In this document: piece by piece, positions 47,601 through 59,909 of the stretch
Layout: each line of letters starts with the position of its first letter
Position numbering within the stretch: position 1 is the first letter of the stretch
Assembly (NCBI RefSeq): GCF_002865645.1
Contig: NW_020194555.1
Coordinates: 1,426,001-1,490,000 of the forward strand
Direction: 5' to 3'
DNA: 64,000 bases
From: Hyaloscypha bicolor E
Taxonomy: Eukaryota; Ascomycota; Leotiomycetes; Helotiales; Hyaloscyphaceae
Made by a program: the position numbers and the translations under genes
The notes under the pieces: model-generated
The model's input: the letters and a program-made list of their open reading frames with translations, nothing else
Told to the model about the DNA's origin: nothing
Database searches by the model: none

Positions 47601-49110
47601 GCTTATTTCTTATTACCTTGAGAAGTTCGGCTTGCTTTAATAATAGGATTAACTCCGGGATATTATTAGTATTACTGCTATAGCTATTAATGAAGTCTAT
47701 AATAAAGACATTAATAAAATTACTAATAAGGGCTATTATGGGTTCTTTAAGGGATCTTGCACTAATAGAAATTCAGTATTAGTATTAGTCTTGTCCTGAG
47801 AGAGGTTTACCTATACTTTGTAATTAAAATCCAAAGTAATAGCAAGATTACTAGATAATATTTCGGTATTTATTAATACCTTTTTCTTATTTATCTTATA
47901 TCTTATATCTTAATATACTATATAGCAAAGCCCCAAGTTAGAGCTTAATTAAATCTTTTGCTAACCTTTACCAGTTTTCAGAGCATTTCTTGGTTTCCCT
48001 CTTTAGATTAGCTACCAAGAAAATATATTATAGGTTATTAGTCAAATTTGTTACCTCTTTATAAAGGATGGCTTTACTATCTTTATTAAGCTCTCTTATC
48101 TAGATAAACATATTAGTTATACCTCTGGAAGTACCGACCTGTAAAAGAACTATATCTTATTTAAATTACTACTATACTCTTCTTGCAAATCAAGTTTATA
48201 TAGTAGTACTACAAGTCGATTAGTTATTTTAATATAAGTCCTGGTTTATAGCCGGGATTAGGTTCTTAAAAGGCGTTTTGTTCTATAGAGTTTTCCGTAT
48301 ACTATCTCTTAAGTGTGTTTAATAGAAGGAAAGGGCACTTTGCAGGAGTAATCTCTGCTCTAGATTTCCTTGCATTTTAAAATAGCCCTGGCAATTCCAA
48401 AGATTCTTAGAACTATTGCCTAGTATATATATATATTCACATACTAAAGAAATAAGAAGGTAATAGATAGTATACTTATCTATAAGGCAATTATGTTTAG
48501 GGCTACTAAATTCTTCTATATATATCCAAGTATATCTTTGAGGCCTAAAACACAAGACCTGTAATAGAACTCTAAGGGTCCAAATAAGAGTGTCCTTTAA
48601 TTATAAGTTTATTCACGAATAATATAGATACTAAAAGCAGAGAAGGCTATAACTAATATTCTTTATAAAGCTATCTGAAATACAAAGGCTTAGTAGAAGA
48701 TTAATGAAATAATTTGATTTTTCTCAAATAATTAATACTCTATAAAGCCGAAAGTTTCTCTAATTAGATAGCTTATAAGGTCTTGGGCTAAGTAGAGAAG
48801 CTTTGTATATCTTGTCTAAAAACTATAAGAACTATATTTTAAAGCCAGAGGTTCCTATAAAGAATAGTAAAATACCTACTAGTTAACCTACTTTATTAAA
48901 CTAGTATATAATCTTTACTTGTATAACCGGTAATCTTTACTAATATAATAAATAAAGCCTTATAGATTTTATTAAAAACTTCTCTTTAATTTGCCTTATT
49001 AACTATATATACTCTAAGTACCTTAATATGAAGCTATTAAAGGGCAAGGAACCCGACTAACTTCAAATAGTACTAATATGCCTTATCTCTTAATAGCCGA
49101 GTACAAATTC
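47601..49110. other. Block Y, no supported gene
   Basis: A 78-codon minus-strand open stretch at 48,319-48,555 (Cys-containing, FRPQRYTWIYIEEFSSPKHN) has no supporting features and is not called. No repeats or RNA genes seen. Confidence 0.5.
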
Positions 49111-50629
49111 TAAAGGCCTCAGGTATTATTGTATTATTTGTGGTATTTTTAGCAAATATGCCATAAAGATTCCAAGTATAATAGAGATGAGAATACTAAT
49201 TATATACTGGAAATGGAGTTTATTTAATAAAGATGGGACTCTTACTAAGGCAACTCTTGAGATGGTTTATAGTTGGGTTTCTTTTATATATAATAGGGAC
49301 ATAGAGGCTATTATAAAGTAGAGAAATATCGTACTGGGAGAGAAGAGTTAAGATAGGCAGAAAATGGCCATAATTAGGCATCTTATTAATAATGCTATTA
49401 AAAGAGGACTAATATACTATCCAGGGCATGGTTCTAGTAAGGCTGAGGGAATAGGGGAGGAGTTAATAGAGGCAGATAGTAGTATGGAAAGGGTTAATAG
49501 TATAGAGAGAAATAATAGCATGGATAGGGTTTAGTATAGTAAAGATTAAGAAGATACTATCTTAGAAAGAGTTTTCTCTAAAATGAGCTTGGATAAGGAG
49601 GTCTGGCCAGTATTGAACTCAGACAGGAATATTCACGAAAACAAGACCTTTTATAATAGTAAGAATATCTATAATAATGAGAATATCCATAATAACAAGA
49701 ATATTCATAATAACAAGAATATCTACGAAAACGAGACTTTCTATAAAAACAAGACCTTCTATAATAACAAGAATATCTATAATAACAAGAACATCCACGA
49801 TAATAAGAATATTCATAATAAGAATATTCATAATAATAAGAATATCCACAAAAACGAGACTTTCTATAAAAACAAGACCTTCTATAATAACAAGAACATC
49901 TACGATAATAAGAATATTCATAATAATAAGAATATCCACAAAAACGAGACTTTCTATAATAACAAGACCTTTTACGGAATAGAGACTATTTACGAAAATG
50001 AGACCATCTATAGCTAGGCCATCTATGGTAACAAGAGTACTAATAATAACAAAGTTAGTATTACCGAAAAAGACTTCTAGGTTCCGATAGCACAAAAAAA
50101 TAAAGGCAAGGGTTGTGCTCTTGAGAGTAACAAGCTTAGCTGTAACAGGGGGAACAGATACTTAATTAGCCATGGATCTGGCTCTGGCACAATACAAGGC
50201 ACTAGTATTAAGCCTGTATTAAAGGGATTTGGGGGTTCTACTAGCAAGAACACGGATGAGCAGAACAGTCCAAAGGACAGCAGGAACTTTCTTGCTGACT
50301 TGGACTCAGAAGATTAGGTAAAGCTTATAGGAGCCTTTGGCAAGATTATTATAAAGGAAAACGCTATTCTTTTTATAGAAGATCAAATAGAGTTAATAAA
50401 GAAAGAGATTACTGAGCTTACCATATGCCTTGCTACTGTAATACAAGCCATTACCAAATTAGACCGGAAGGTTCAGGACATATTACAAGAAAAAGCTAAG
50501 GCCGAAGAGTTAAGGTAGCAGATTAAGAGTAATTTGGATTTCGCGAAGTGCAAGAAGGGTAGCAGGAGAAATGCTTGCTCTAATAATTCAGACACAGAGT
50601 ATGACTATATTATAATTGAGTATAATTAA
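49110..50629 (+). pseudogene. Block Y, large protein gene with Asn-rich repeat array and C-terminal coiled coil
   Basis: One plus-strand frame of about 500 codons with a few RIP-type stops (TAG or TAA, for example near 49,320, 49,535, 50,015, 50,315 and 50,518). The N-terminal part has CIIC near 49,130 and helical residues EMVYSWVSFIYNRDIEAIIK (about 49,258-49,317). From the ATG at 49,583 comes MSLDKEVWPVLNSDRN, then about 20 Asn-, Lys- and Ile-rich repeats of KNIHNN/NKTFYN type (49,620-49,990), a Ser- and Gly-rich linker (SHGSGSGT), and a helical C-terminus with heptad-like EDQIELIKKEITELT and KLDRKVQDILQEKAKAEELR, ending DTEYDYIIIEYN before TAA at 50,627-50,629. The architecture would suit a gag-like or structural protein. 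The start is not certain; no family recognised. Confidence 0.6.
49620..49990 (+). repeat. Coding minisatellite of 15-18-bp units
   Basis: Degenerate units such as AACAAGAATATCCATAAT alternate with AACGAGACTTTCTATAAA. All unit lengths are multiples of three, so the host frame is kept. Open frames on the other strand and in another plus frame across this array are shadows of the repeat. Confidence 0.9.
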
Positions 50630-50667
50630 GCACTTACAGGTCTCTTTGTATTCCTTCGGGAATTACA

Positions 50668-51158
50668 CTACTGCAAAGCTTGAGGAAGGATAGTTAACTG
50701 CATAATATGAATAAAGCAAGTGGGAAGAGATAGTATATAGCCAGATATTGGTATTGATTTTGGGTTTCGGATTAATTTGCATAGCTGGTTATGCCCAGAG
50801 TTAGTAATATAGATACAGAAGATCGCAAGAGGCCTTCTTGTATTGGGTTTAGGATAAGGAGTCTTGTATATATTCAAATATTATTAGAAAAATATAGGAG
50901 GCATTAAAATATAAAGCAATATACCTGAAAACATTATATTATTAAATAGAATATATTAAGACCTTAAAAGAAGCCTTCCTTTTAGCTTAGCCTTACCGGT
51001 AATCGAATCTCTTGAAATAGTACCCAAATTCCCTTATTCGGTTCAGTGTACATGAGCAGACTCCAAACCCAAGATTCTCTCTCGATTGTAAGTAATAGTA
51101 TAACCAAGACAAATCCAGTTACTACAGATTGCTCTTATAATGCTTTCGCCATAGTCAT
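50668..51158 (-). pseudogene. Block Y, possible two-exon gene starting next to the shared GC-rich element (minus strand)
   Basis: About 15 bp inside the shared sequence the minus strand has ATG at 51,158 (MTMAKAL, then one TAA), then a readable stretch EQSVVTGFVLVILLLTIERE and WVLFQEIRLP, ending at a donor-like GTAAGG (51,0 to 50,991). An acceptor-like TTTTCAG lies at 50,925-50,931, giving a 72-nt intron of normal fungal size. Downstream the open part 50,877-50,668 holds TPYPKPNTRRPLAIFCIYIT and ends TILPQALQ. The joining frame does not fit cleanly, so the model is tentative. A hydrophobic segment near the N-terminus could be a membrane anchor. Confidence 0.3.
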
Positions 51159-51170
51159 AACCCTATTTGA

Positions 51171-51231
51171 GGGAAAATATAAAACGACTCCCTCCTCCCG
51201 GGTATTAATTAGTCCCGGGTATTAATTGGGG
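51171..51231 (-). promoter_or_regulatory. Shared GC-rich edge sequence, inverted copy in block Y
   Basis: Read on the minus strand: CCCCAATTAATACCCGGGA, a repeat of AATTAATACCCGGGA, then GGAGGGAGTCGTTTTATATT and TTCCC. It matches 61,636-61,680 (CCCCAATCGACACCCGGGAG, then GAGGTCGTTTTACATTTTCC) apart from the extra 18-bp direct repeat and a GAG insertion. In both places a frame starts within 15-20 bp. It could be the end of an element family or a promoter or leader carried by related elements. Confidence 0.7.
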
Positions 51232-52990
51232 ATATTAATAGTAGAATCTTTTTTTGGCTTAGTGCTTGGCATTACCCGAGTTCTTCGGTAAGGACCCGAT
51301 TTAGCCTTGGAATTGCATAAATTACATATTCCTAATAAAATAATTTTGCTAAACCTTTAAACCTTATTAATGTTATATCTTGATTTCTTTATAGAAAGCC
51401 TCAAATATAATCAAGTATTATTTTATATAATTTACTTTATACTAAAGATATAGTACTTTTGTCCTCTATATTTTAAAGATATAGTACTTTCTCTTATCTC
51501 TTATATTTTGAAAATATAATATATTTATTTCCTATATTTTGAATTCACATTTTATATACTACTATATCTCTAGCTACTGCTCCCTAAAGTACTTCTTAAA
51601 TATTATTTATTTGCAATAACTACTATTTTCTAGATATAAGAGAATAGGAAATTACTTTAAATAAGATTATTAAAGATATTAAGAGGAAATCCGAAATTCT
51701 CAAATCTATAATAAGAGAACTTCTTACTATTATATTACCTCTTATATATATAGTAAATTTTAATCTTATTTCTGGTTTTATTAAGCCTTTCTAAGATATA
51801 ATTAATAAAATATAAATGAACTTATTCTTTTCTAAATATATATATAATAGCTTTAAAGAGCTCTTAAAAAATATATGAGATTAAAGTAAGAAATTTAGAT
51901 ATAATCTTTTAATTTTGCAAAATAAAAGAATATTAGAGAAAGAGTTTCAGGTTAGAATAAAGAAGTAGTTAGGGTATAATAGAAGGAAAAAAAAAAGTAT
52001 CTCGAAATCCTTTAATATAAAATAATAACAGAAAAGAAAAAGATATTAAGTCTCGAGAAATAGACTATCTTTTTTTAATAAATTATAAAAAGAGCCCAGA
52101 TAGTAAATAGATATTATTTTATTAAAAATATAAAAAATATAAGTAATATAATTATTAACTTAATATTACTAATAACTCTAGCTATTATCTAATTTATTAT
52201 TATCTAGATATTAAAATAATGAAATTTATTTAAATATTTTCTAATTCCAGAATTATAATTTAATATATTATAATATTTCTTCTTAAATAATATAATTTAA
52301 TTATTAAACGGGAAATAATATTAAGTACTATTAGAGAAAATAAGATCTCTAAATATTATAATTAAAGTAATTATTAAAATTTAGTCTAGAATCTTAAGAA
52401 AAGAGGCTTTATTTCTCGGATCTATCTTAATAATAATAAGATAATTATATTAATATTCTTTAGCTTAACTTTATATATATTTAGTAATACTAGTTTTAAA
52501 TACTATTTATAAAATAAACTAGTATAATATACTAGTTTTAGATATAATTAATAAGAAGTTTTATTAATTTCTAGCTTTATACTTAAAATATAATACTTTT
52601 ATTTATTATATTTTTAGTTTATTTACTTTTTCTATTTCTATAAAACTATAATACCTCTATTTATTATATTTTTATAATCTAGTATAATTATCTACTATAT
52701 TTTAAATATATATATAGCTAATTCTTTTCGAGAAATAAATATTATTAAGGCTATCTTTTATATTAGTTTCTGTTTTATAAATAGTAAAATAATAGCTAAT
52801 TATATTTGGGCTCTTTAATAATTCCAGGCTATATATAGTCTATAGCCAAATATATTACTACTTATTATTCTTATAAACTTTATTTCTATTATTATTACTA
52901 CTATAATAAAGATCTTTTTAGAAGTAGCTTATTTCCTTTATAATTAGTATACTAATTAAAATATAAAGGCAAATTACAAGTTAAGCTTTT
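51232..52990. other. Transition to RIP-mutated DNA, no recognised gene
   Basis: CA and TG persist to about 51,340 and then vanish. From there the DNA is TA-rich with stops in all frames. A short phrase is repeated near 51,450, 51,480 and 51,530 (variants of TATATTTTGAAAATATA and ATATAGTACTTT). No protein family or border was recognised. Confidence 0.5.
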
Positions 52991-53760
52991 TTAAAAGCAA
53001 GAAAAGCAAGATATTAAAAGTAATAGTTATAGCTTATAATAAATTTTTCTTTATATAATATATAATTATTTAGTTTATTACTAAAAAAGAATATATTAAA
53101 AATAAAATAGAAATAAAATATAAGTATAGCCTAATATTATATATAGGTTATATATTATATATTAAAGATTAGTAGTTTATATCTTATAAGAAAAAGCTAA
53201 TAAGATTCTGAATTAATTAGTATTTATATTTTAATATAACTATATTAAATATTATAAAAATATTATATTTTTAATTAAATTAGATTTTAGTAAATATTAT
53301 AATAATTTCTTTAATCTTTAGAAAAAGATCTATAATATAATTATAAAACAAATTATTTAGCTTTAAGGCAAGTAGTTTATATAATAAATATAATAATAAT
53401 TCCGTATTATAAAAGCTTTCTATTCTAATTATAAGGGCCGGATATTATATAAAGTAATAGATCTAGTATATAAATAAGTATAATTAGTAAATAGTAATAA
53501 ATATATAAATAGATTTACTAAATAATACGGAATTATTTATATATATAAAATTACTAAAAAGAAAACAGATAAGAAAAAACTAAAAATAGAGAACTTTAAT
53601 CTTTAATAGTATTTATATAAATCGATTTATTATATATAGCCTATATATAACTTTTAGGTAATTACTTATAAATAAATTAGGAAAACCGATTTTATCTCGA
53701 ATTATAGAACTATTTAAAATAAGAGGCTTAATTTATAAAAGAATAAAATTTGCTTTAGAA
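52990..53760 (+). pseudogene. Unrecognised degenerate frame left of copy B
   Basis: The plus strand is readable as protein when TAA and TAG are taken as former Gln or Trp codons; the clearest block is NKLGKPILSRIIELFKIRGL (about 53,675-53,735), followed by IYKRIKFALE up to the start of copy B. It is basic and ends where the repeat unit begins, so the unit may have inserted into, or begin just after, this gene. Family not recognised. Confidence 0.4.
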
Positions 53761-54214
53761 AAGTATTAATATATAGTTTCTATTAGAATATAAATAAAGT
53801 TTCAAATATTTATACTAGCTATATAAAGGTTTTAAGGTTTTATTTTATAAGAATTATAAAGCTAGTATAGAAAGTTACTAATTTCTAATATTTCTCAAAT
53901 ATTTAAAAAATAGCTTTAATATTAGCTTTAATAAGAAAATACTCTTATAAACTCAAAATCTTGAAACTTCTTATTAGTATTTAGTATAAGTATTTCTTAT
54001 TCTTGCCTTTAAATACTAAAGCCAAATAAAGTAAAGATATAAATATCTTTAAATAGGCCTTAGATATTAGACTAATAGAAATAGAATATAAGTTATATTT
54101 CTAATATAGATTTTAAGGAAAATAAGCTAAATAAAAAGAAATTTATTAGCTTTAGTAATAATAAAACTATATTACTTTTTAAGAATAATTCCTTTAATAA
54201 TTCTTATATTATTT

Positions 54215-54470
54215 CCGAATATTCTATTTCTAATTAATATTCTATTTCTAATTAATACTTTATTTCTAATTAATATCTCTTAAAAATTTCTAATTAATAT
54301 TTTATTTTTAATTAATATCTCTTAGAAATTTCTAATTAATACTCTAAGTCTAATTAATATCTTTTAGAAATCTCTAATTAATATTCTATTTCTAATTAAT
54401 ACTCTTTTAGAAACTTCTATTAGTATTCTATTTCTAATTAATACTTTTTTTTTAAATATTTAATTAAGAA
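54215..54470. repeat. Degenerate minisatellite with ATTAATAT core (copy B)
   Basis: Counterpart of 5,530-5,740, with about nine units of TTTCTAATTAATA type, more copies and a different order than in copy A. Confidence 0.75.
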
Positions 54471-55375
54471 TATAAGCTAGATTATTTATTACTTATATTT
54501 ATAAATTATTATTACTACTATTATTTTTTCCTTATTTCTATATTACTAAAATAAAAAAGGCAAATTATATGACTAAAAAGTTATTAAAAAAGTCTCTTAA
54601 ATCCGAAGCTAAATCTAAAACCAAAATCAAATCTAATATAGGATTTTTTAATATATTTTTTAGCTAAAATATAAAAAGTAAATACTATTTTCCTAAATAA
54701 TATTAAGAAAGCTAGTTCTATTAAAGAAATATACTTTTAATATAAATATTATAGGTATTAGTATTAGAGTTATCTAGCTAGAACTAATAATAAAGATCTA
54801 ATAAATACTAGTTTCCGGAAATCTTTTAGTTTATCTTAATATAAGAATATTATAGAATTTTACTAGTTAAGGCTATATAACTATAAAAATATAGTAAACT
54901 AGTGGCCCTTATATAATTCAAAGATAAAAAACCGCTTTCTAATATATATAAAGCTAATATATTTTCTATAAATAGAAAATAAAATAAATATATTTTTGAA
55001 TTTTTAAGAAAATAAAATTAATTTAAAATAAGAATATAATAATAGCTCTAATAAAGAATAGCTTCTTATATATAATATAAATGAGATTTCTGAAAAGTAT
55101 AGAAGTATTCTTGAGAAATACTAAATAAATCTCGAGAATAAAAAATATAAAAGTATATTTGAATTTAAAGTTATAATTAATATTAATAAATTATAAAATA
55201 TTATTAAAATATAATTTATTTATCTAGTTAATCTAGAAGAATTAGATCTAGATAAGACTAATATAAATAGTATATTTGAAATTAAGGAAGATATTATTAG
55301 AAATAAGGTAGATAATAAAAAATAGCTAGCTAATTAGTAAAGAGAAATTATATATTACTTTAAAGATTAGATATT

Positions 55376-55430
55376 AAAAGAAAAAGAGAAAAAGAAAAAG
55401 AAAAAGAAAAAAGAAAAAAGAAAAGAAGAT
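55376..55430 (+). repeat. (AAAAAG)n microsatellite, short copy B allele
   Basis: About nine A-rich units, partly expanded to AAAAAAG, where copy A has about 20. Confidence 0.9.
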
Positions 55431-57439
55431 TAAATACTATATATAATTATATTATTATAATTAACTAAAAGAGCTATTTATAAAGCTAATATTATATCTA
55501 TTATAATTCGTATAAAACTTTCTTTAGTAAATTTTATATTTCTATTTATCTAATTTAAAATAAGTATTTTAACTAATATTTCTAGTTTATTAGAGAATTA
55601 AAGGCTTAAGTAACTAGCTAAAGTTCTATTTCGAGATCTTATAAGCTTAATATAAAAAGTAAAATCTATAATTTAAGTAAAAATAAAGTAAAATAAGCCA
55701 ACTACTTCTAATAAAAGAGAAGCTCGAGTTTAGAGTAAGAATAAAGAAAAGAGAAGAAATAAAAAAATAAAAAGTTAATAATTATTTAATTAGTATTTTA
55801 TTTTTATATTTTTATATATTTTTTAATTAGGGTTTTTAAATAAAAATTAGCTATTATATAAGATATATTAATAAAGTAGGTATTTTACTTTAATTCTCTT
55901 TATTATTATACTTATCTGTTTTATAATAAAGCTTTTTATTATATTTTCTAAAATATAATAAAATAGTTATTTTATTAATAGTTTACTTATAAATATACTA
56001 TTATAATAGGAATTTAATTATTATATAAAATAGTTATAGGTCTGGTATAATAAAGAGCTTAATTATTAATCTAATTAAATAAGATATAATATTATATTAT
56101 TATATTACTAGTTATTAAATATTACTATTTATAAGTAATTCGAATTAGCTTTTATCTTTTTGAATCTCTATATATAGCTCGGTTTACTAACTTAAATAAC
56201 TTTATATATAATAATACTATAATTAGAATTTTAATAAGAAAATAATTATTTTATTTTAGTATATTAAAATATATTATTTTTAATTTTTTTAATAGTATTA
56301 TTATTAGATTATAATTTCCTAGAAATACTAAATAATACTTTTTCCTAAAAGATATATATTCTTAATAAATAATAAAAGTAAATATAGAATTATATAATAA
56401 TATAATTATTCTATATTAATATTTTTTTTCTTTTTATAAAAATATAATTCTATTCTATTTTTATTATTAATTCTTTATTTTTTCTTTTTCTTTTTTTAAT
56501 TTCTTTACTAATAATACTAAAAGCTAATATCTAATTACTTTTTATTAATATTTCTAATAACTTTAAAAGCTAGTATCTAACTACTTTATAATCTTTTTCT
56601 TCTTTTTTAAATCCCTTCTTCTTTAAATTTCTTTTTCTTTAAATTCCTTTTTCTTTAAATCCCTTCTTTTTTAAATCTCTTCTCTTCCGAATTCTTTCTC
56701 TTTTAATTCCTTTACTAATAATACTAAGAACTAGTATTTAACTACTACTTCCGAATTACTTTATCCGGAATACTTTACCTCTTATATTATAAATCTTTAA
56801 TTTATTTACTTTTTTAGCTAATATTAGATTTCTCTTCTTTTAATTCCTTTACTAATAATACTAAAAGCTAATACCTAACTACTATTTCTGAATTATTTTA
56901 TTCGAAATACTTTATTTCTTATATTATAAGTCTTTAACTTATTTACTTTTTAGCTAATTTTAGATTTCTTTAAACTTTAATATTTTCTTTTCTTTTCTAA
57001 TTTCTCTTATATCTTTAGGCCTTTTAGAAATATTTTCTTTCAAACTTCCAAAAAAGAAGCTAATTTCTATTTAGATTTCTTCGAACTTTAATATTTCCTT
57101 TCTTCTTTTAATATTTATAAAAACCTTTAGGCTATTACTAAATATCTCTATTCTTTATCTTAAAATATATACTAACTTATTTTTATAGGAAATAGCCCTT
57201 TTCTCTTTAATCTTAATTTCTTTAATATATACTTCTTGTCTTTAGGCTATTTAGATATTTTCTTATTTGTTTTTATAAAATATATACTAATTTATTTTTT
57301 AGTTTCTCTTATTTTACTTTTCCTTTAATATTATTATATATATATCTAGTTAGTATTAGTTTTTATAACTTATAGTTAGACTTTCTATTTATTAAATATT
57401 CGAGTATTTTATTTTACTTTTATTTTATATATCTTATTT
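55431..57439. other. Unit B, non-coding TA-rich stretch
   Basis: Matches 22,046-24,049. A pyrimidine-rich zone at about 56,470-56,720 has repeated TTTCTTTAAATTCC-like units. No protein frame seen. Confidence 0.6.
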
Positions 57440-58650
57440 TATATATTTTACTTTTCTTTTATTATAAATTAGAACTCAAATAGTATTTATTTTAAATACT
57501 TATACTTTCGGATATATAAGACTTTTATAAATTTTTTAAGATTATAAACTAGCCTATTTTAGTTCGAGAAAGCTTTCTTGAGAGTATTTCAGAAGTTATA
57601 GTATTTATTATAAGTCTTTTTAAAAATTAATATAATATAAGTAATTCTAATTTATTTTCTTTTTATAATATAAACTATTATTCTAAATCTATATAAAAGT
57701 TCTAATTATTTCTTGAATTAAAATATAAGTATTTTTTATTTCTATTAAATTAGATATAAAAAAATAGTAAATGCCTTTAAGCTAGATTATAATACTAGTT
57801 AAATACTAAGACTTTTCCTATATCTTATAAAATAATATTTATAGCTTAAAATATATTATATTTAATAAGGCTTTTATATCTAATTATTTTATAGAATAGT
57901 AAAATATATTAGTATTATAATTAGAAAAGTTCTGTTTTATAATCTTATCTATTACTTATAAGATTTTCTAGCTAATAAATCTTGGCTAATAATTAAAAAA
58001 CTTATTAGCTATTTTATTTAAATTCTTTAGAAATAAAAAGTTATTCTAATAAAAACTTAATATTAAAAAATAGATTTAATTAATTAATTTAAATAAGGAA
58101 TTTATAATAGAAGTCTCTATATATAAGTAATTTTATATAATAAACTCAAGTTTCTATTTCTAGTTATATAAGTTATAATATATAATAAACTTAAATTTTT
58201 CTGGCTTATTAGAACTTGGGTTATTTTTAAAAGAATTAGTAAGCTTTTCTAAATAAACTTATTAAGGCCTTGGTTTTTAAAGATATTAATTCAGTTTTTT
58301 TACTTTCCTCTTAAATAATAGTTTAGCTTTTAGGAATTATATATAAATATTAGAATAAATAAAGAAATATATTATATATATTTATCTAAATAGATTAGAA
58401 TAAAACCTATAGAATTCCTATAATAAAATCTATAATACTAGCTAGTAAAAACTTTAATAACCTTAATAAAACTTGAATTATAAATCTAGCTCTTAGATTT
58501 CCTGCTTAACTTAAAGATTAAATAGTTTATAATAAGTTACTTATTATAGAATATATTATACTTTTTTCCTAAAAAGTATCGGATATTAGTAATAGTTCAG
58601 ATATTCTAAAGCCTTTAAAACTCTTTATAAGTTTCTGGCTTTAGAGCTTT
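57440..58650 (-). pseudogene. Unit B, unrecognised degenerate frame (minus strand)
   Basis: Counterpart of 24,050-25,330 with the same order of readable blocks and the same RIP-type stops. No family recognised. Confidence 0.4.
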
Positions 58651-59909
58651 TTTATAACTAGCTAATTATATAAAGTTATATAATTATATAGATCTATTAC
58701 TAAATTAAAGTAATTAGTATTTTTATATATAAATACTTATAATTTAATAATATAAATATAGTATCTTTTTTAAATAAAGATTAAATCTTTATTTTAAAAA
58801 TAATTAGATTTATTACTTTTTTATTAAAATATAGAAATAAAATATAATAAATATCTATTATATTTTCTTATTATAGTTTAAAGCAGATTTATTAATACTA
58901 GTATAATAGCTAGTATAATAGTATAATTTGCCAGAAATAAGAAATCGGAAATAGATATAAAATAAAGTTAAGCTAGAATATTTAAATAAAATAATATTAA
59001 GAAATTAAAATATTTCTTTTTTTTTATTTTCTAATTTAGTATTTTTAATATATGAAATTTATTAAACTTTAAGCCTTTAACTAGTATATTAATTCTATTA
59101 TTATAACTAAAATCTATTATTTCCTTACTAAAATATAAGAATAAAATATAATAGATATTTATTATATTTTTTTATTATAATTTTAAATAAAAATAAAAGA
59201 AATACTAGAATCTACTATTTCTTTACTAAAATATAGAAGTAAAATATAATAGAAACTTACTATATTTTCCTATTATAGTTTAAAATAAAAATAAAAGAAA
59301 TAAGTTATATTTTAGAAGTTTATTAGATTAATAAGAATTTATATATTTAATAAAATTAAATCCGGTCTAGAATTAATTCTTTTTAGTATATAGTTATACT
59401 AAAATATAAAATAAACTATTATATTAATTAAATTATCTTATATATCTTTTTAAAATTTATAAATATTCTATTATATATATATATATATATTTCTTTATTA
59501 TATTTCCCTTTAATATTAAGGAATAAATATACTAAAAAGTAGCTTGAAATTCGTAAATATAAATATATTTATAACTGCTTTTAATATATTTCTATTACTA
59601 TTATATTTATTCTCTTATTTTAAGATTATTCTAACCTTAGTATAAAACTAATATTTATAGTTTAATAAATCTCTCTAATAATATTAAAATCCTTAAACTA
59701 ATATATTTATTATATTTAATTACTACTTTAACTCCCTTATATAATAATTCAAATAGCTAATATTCTAAAGAAATTCTAATATGAAATTCTAATTTTCTCA
59801 ATTATAAATATTTTTAATAATAACTGCTTTATTATAAGTAGCTATCTAATATAAAATATTAAAATAAGAAGCTAGATTCTAGTAATAGAATAAACTTTAC
59901 TAAGAACTT

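Larger units (their letters stand above)
39741..51231. mobile_element. Lightly mutated ~11.5-kb block, putative element Y
   Basis: Composition changes sharply at both edges: CA, TG and CCC/GGG runs are frequent inside and nearly absent outside. The right edge (51,171-51,231) carries, in inverted orientation, the GC-rich sequence found upstream of the 206-codon frame in the repeat unit. The left edge (39,741-39,771) reads ATTAAT...GAGGAGT..TTTTATA and resembles that same sequence weakly. If both are ends of one element it would have imperfect terminal inverted repeats and be about 11.5 kb. No RT, transposase or recombinase was recognised inside. An alternative is an unduplicated genomic segment that escaped RIP. 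Confidence 0.4.

Noticed and set aside
48319..48555. 78-codon minus-strand open frame in block Y
   Set aside because: No motif, no in-frame extension and no supporting context; chance frame is as likely.
49619..50095. Minus-strand frame and a second plus-strand frame over the Asn-rich array
   Set aside because: Shadows of a repeat whose unit length is a multiple of three; only the 49,583 frame extends into non-repetitive coding-like sequence on both sides.
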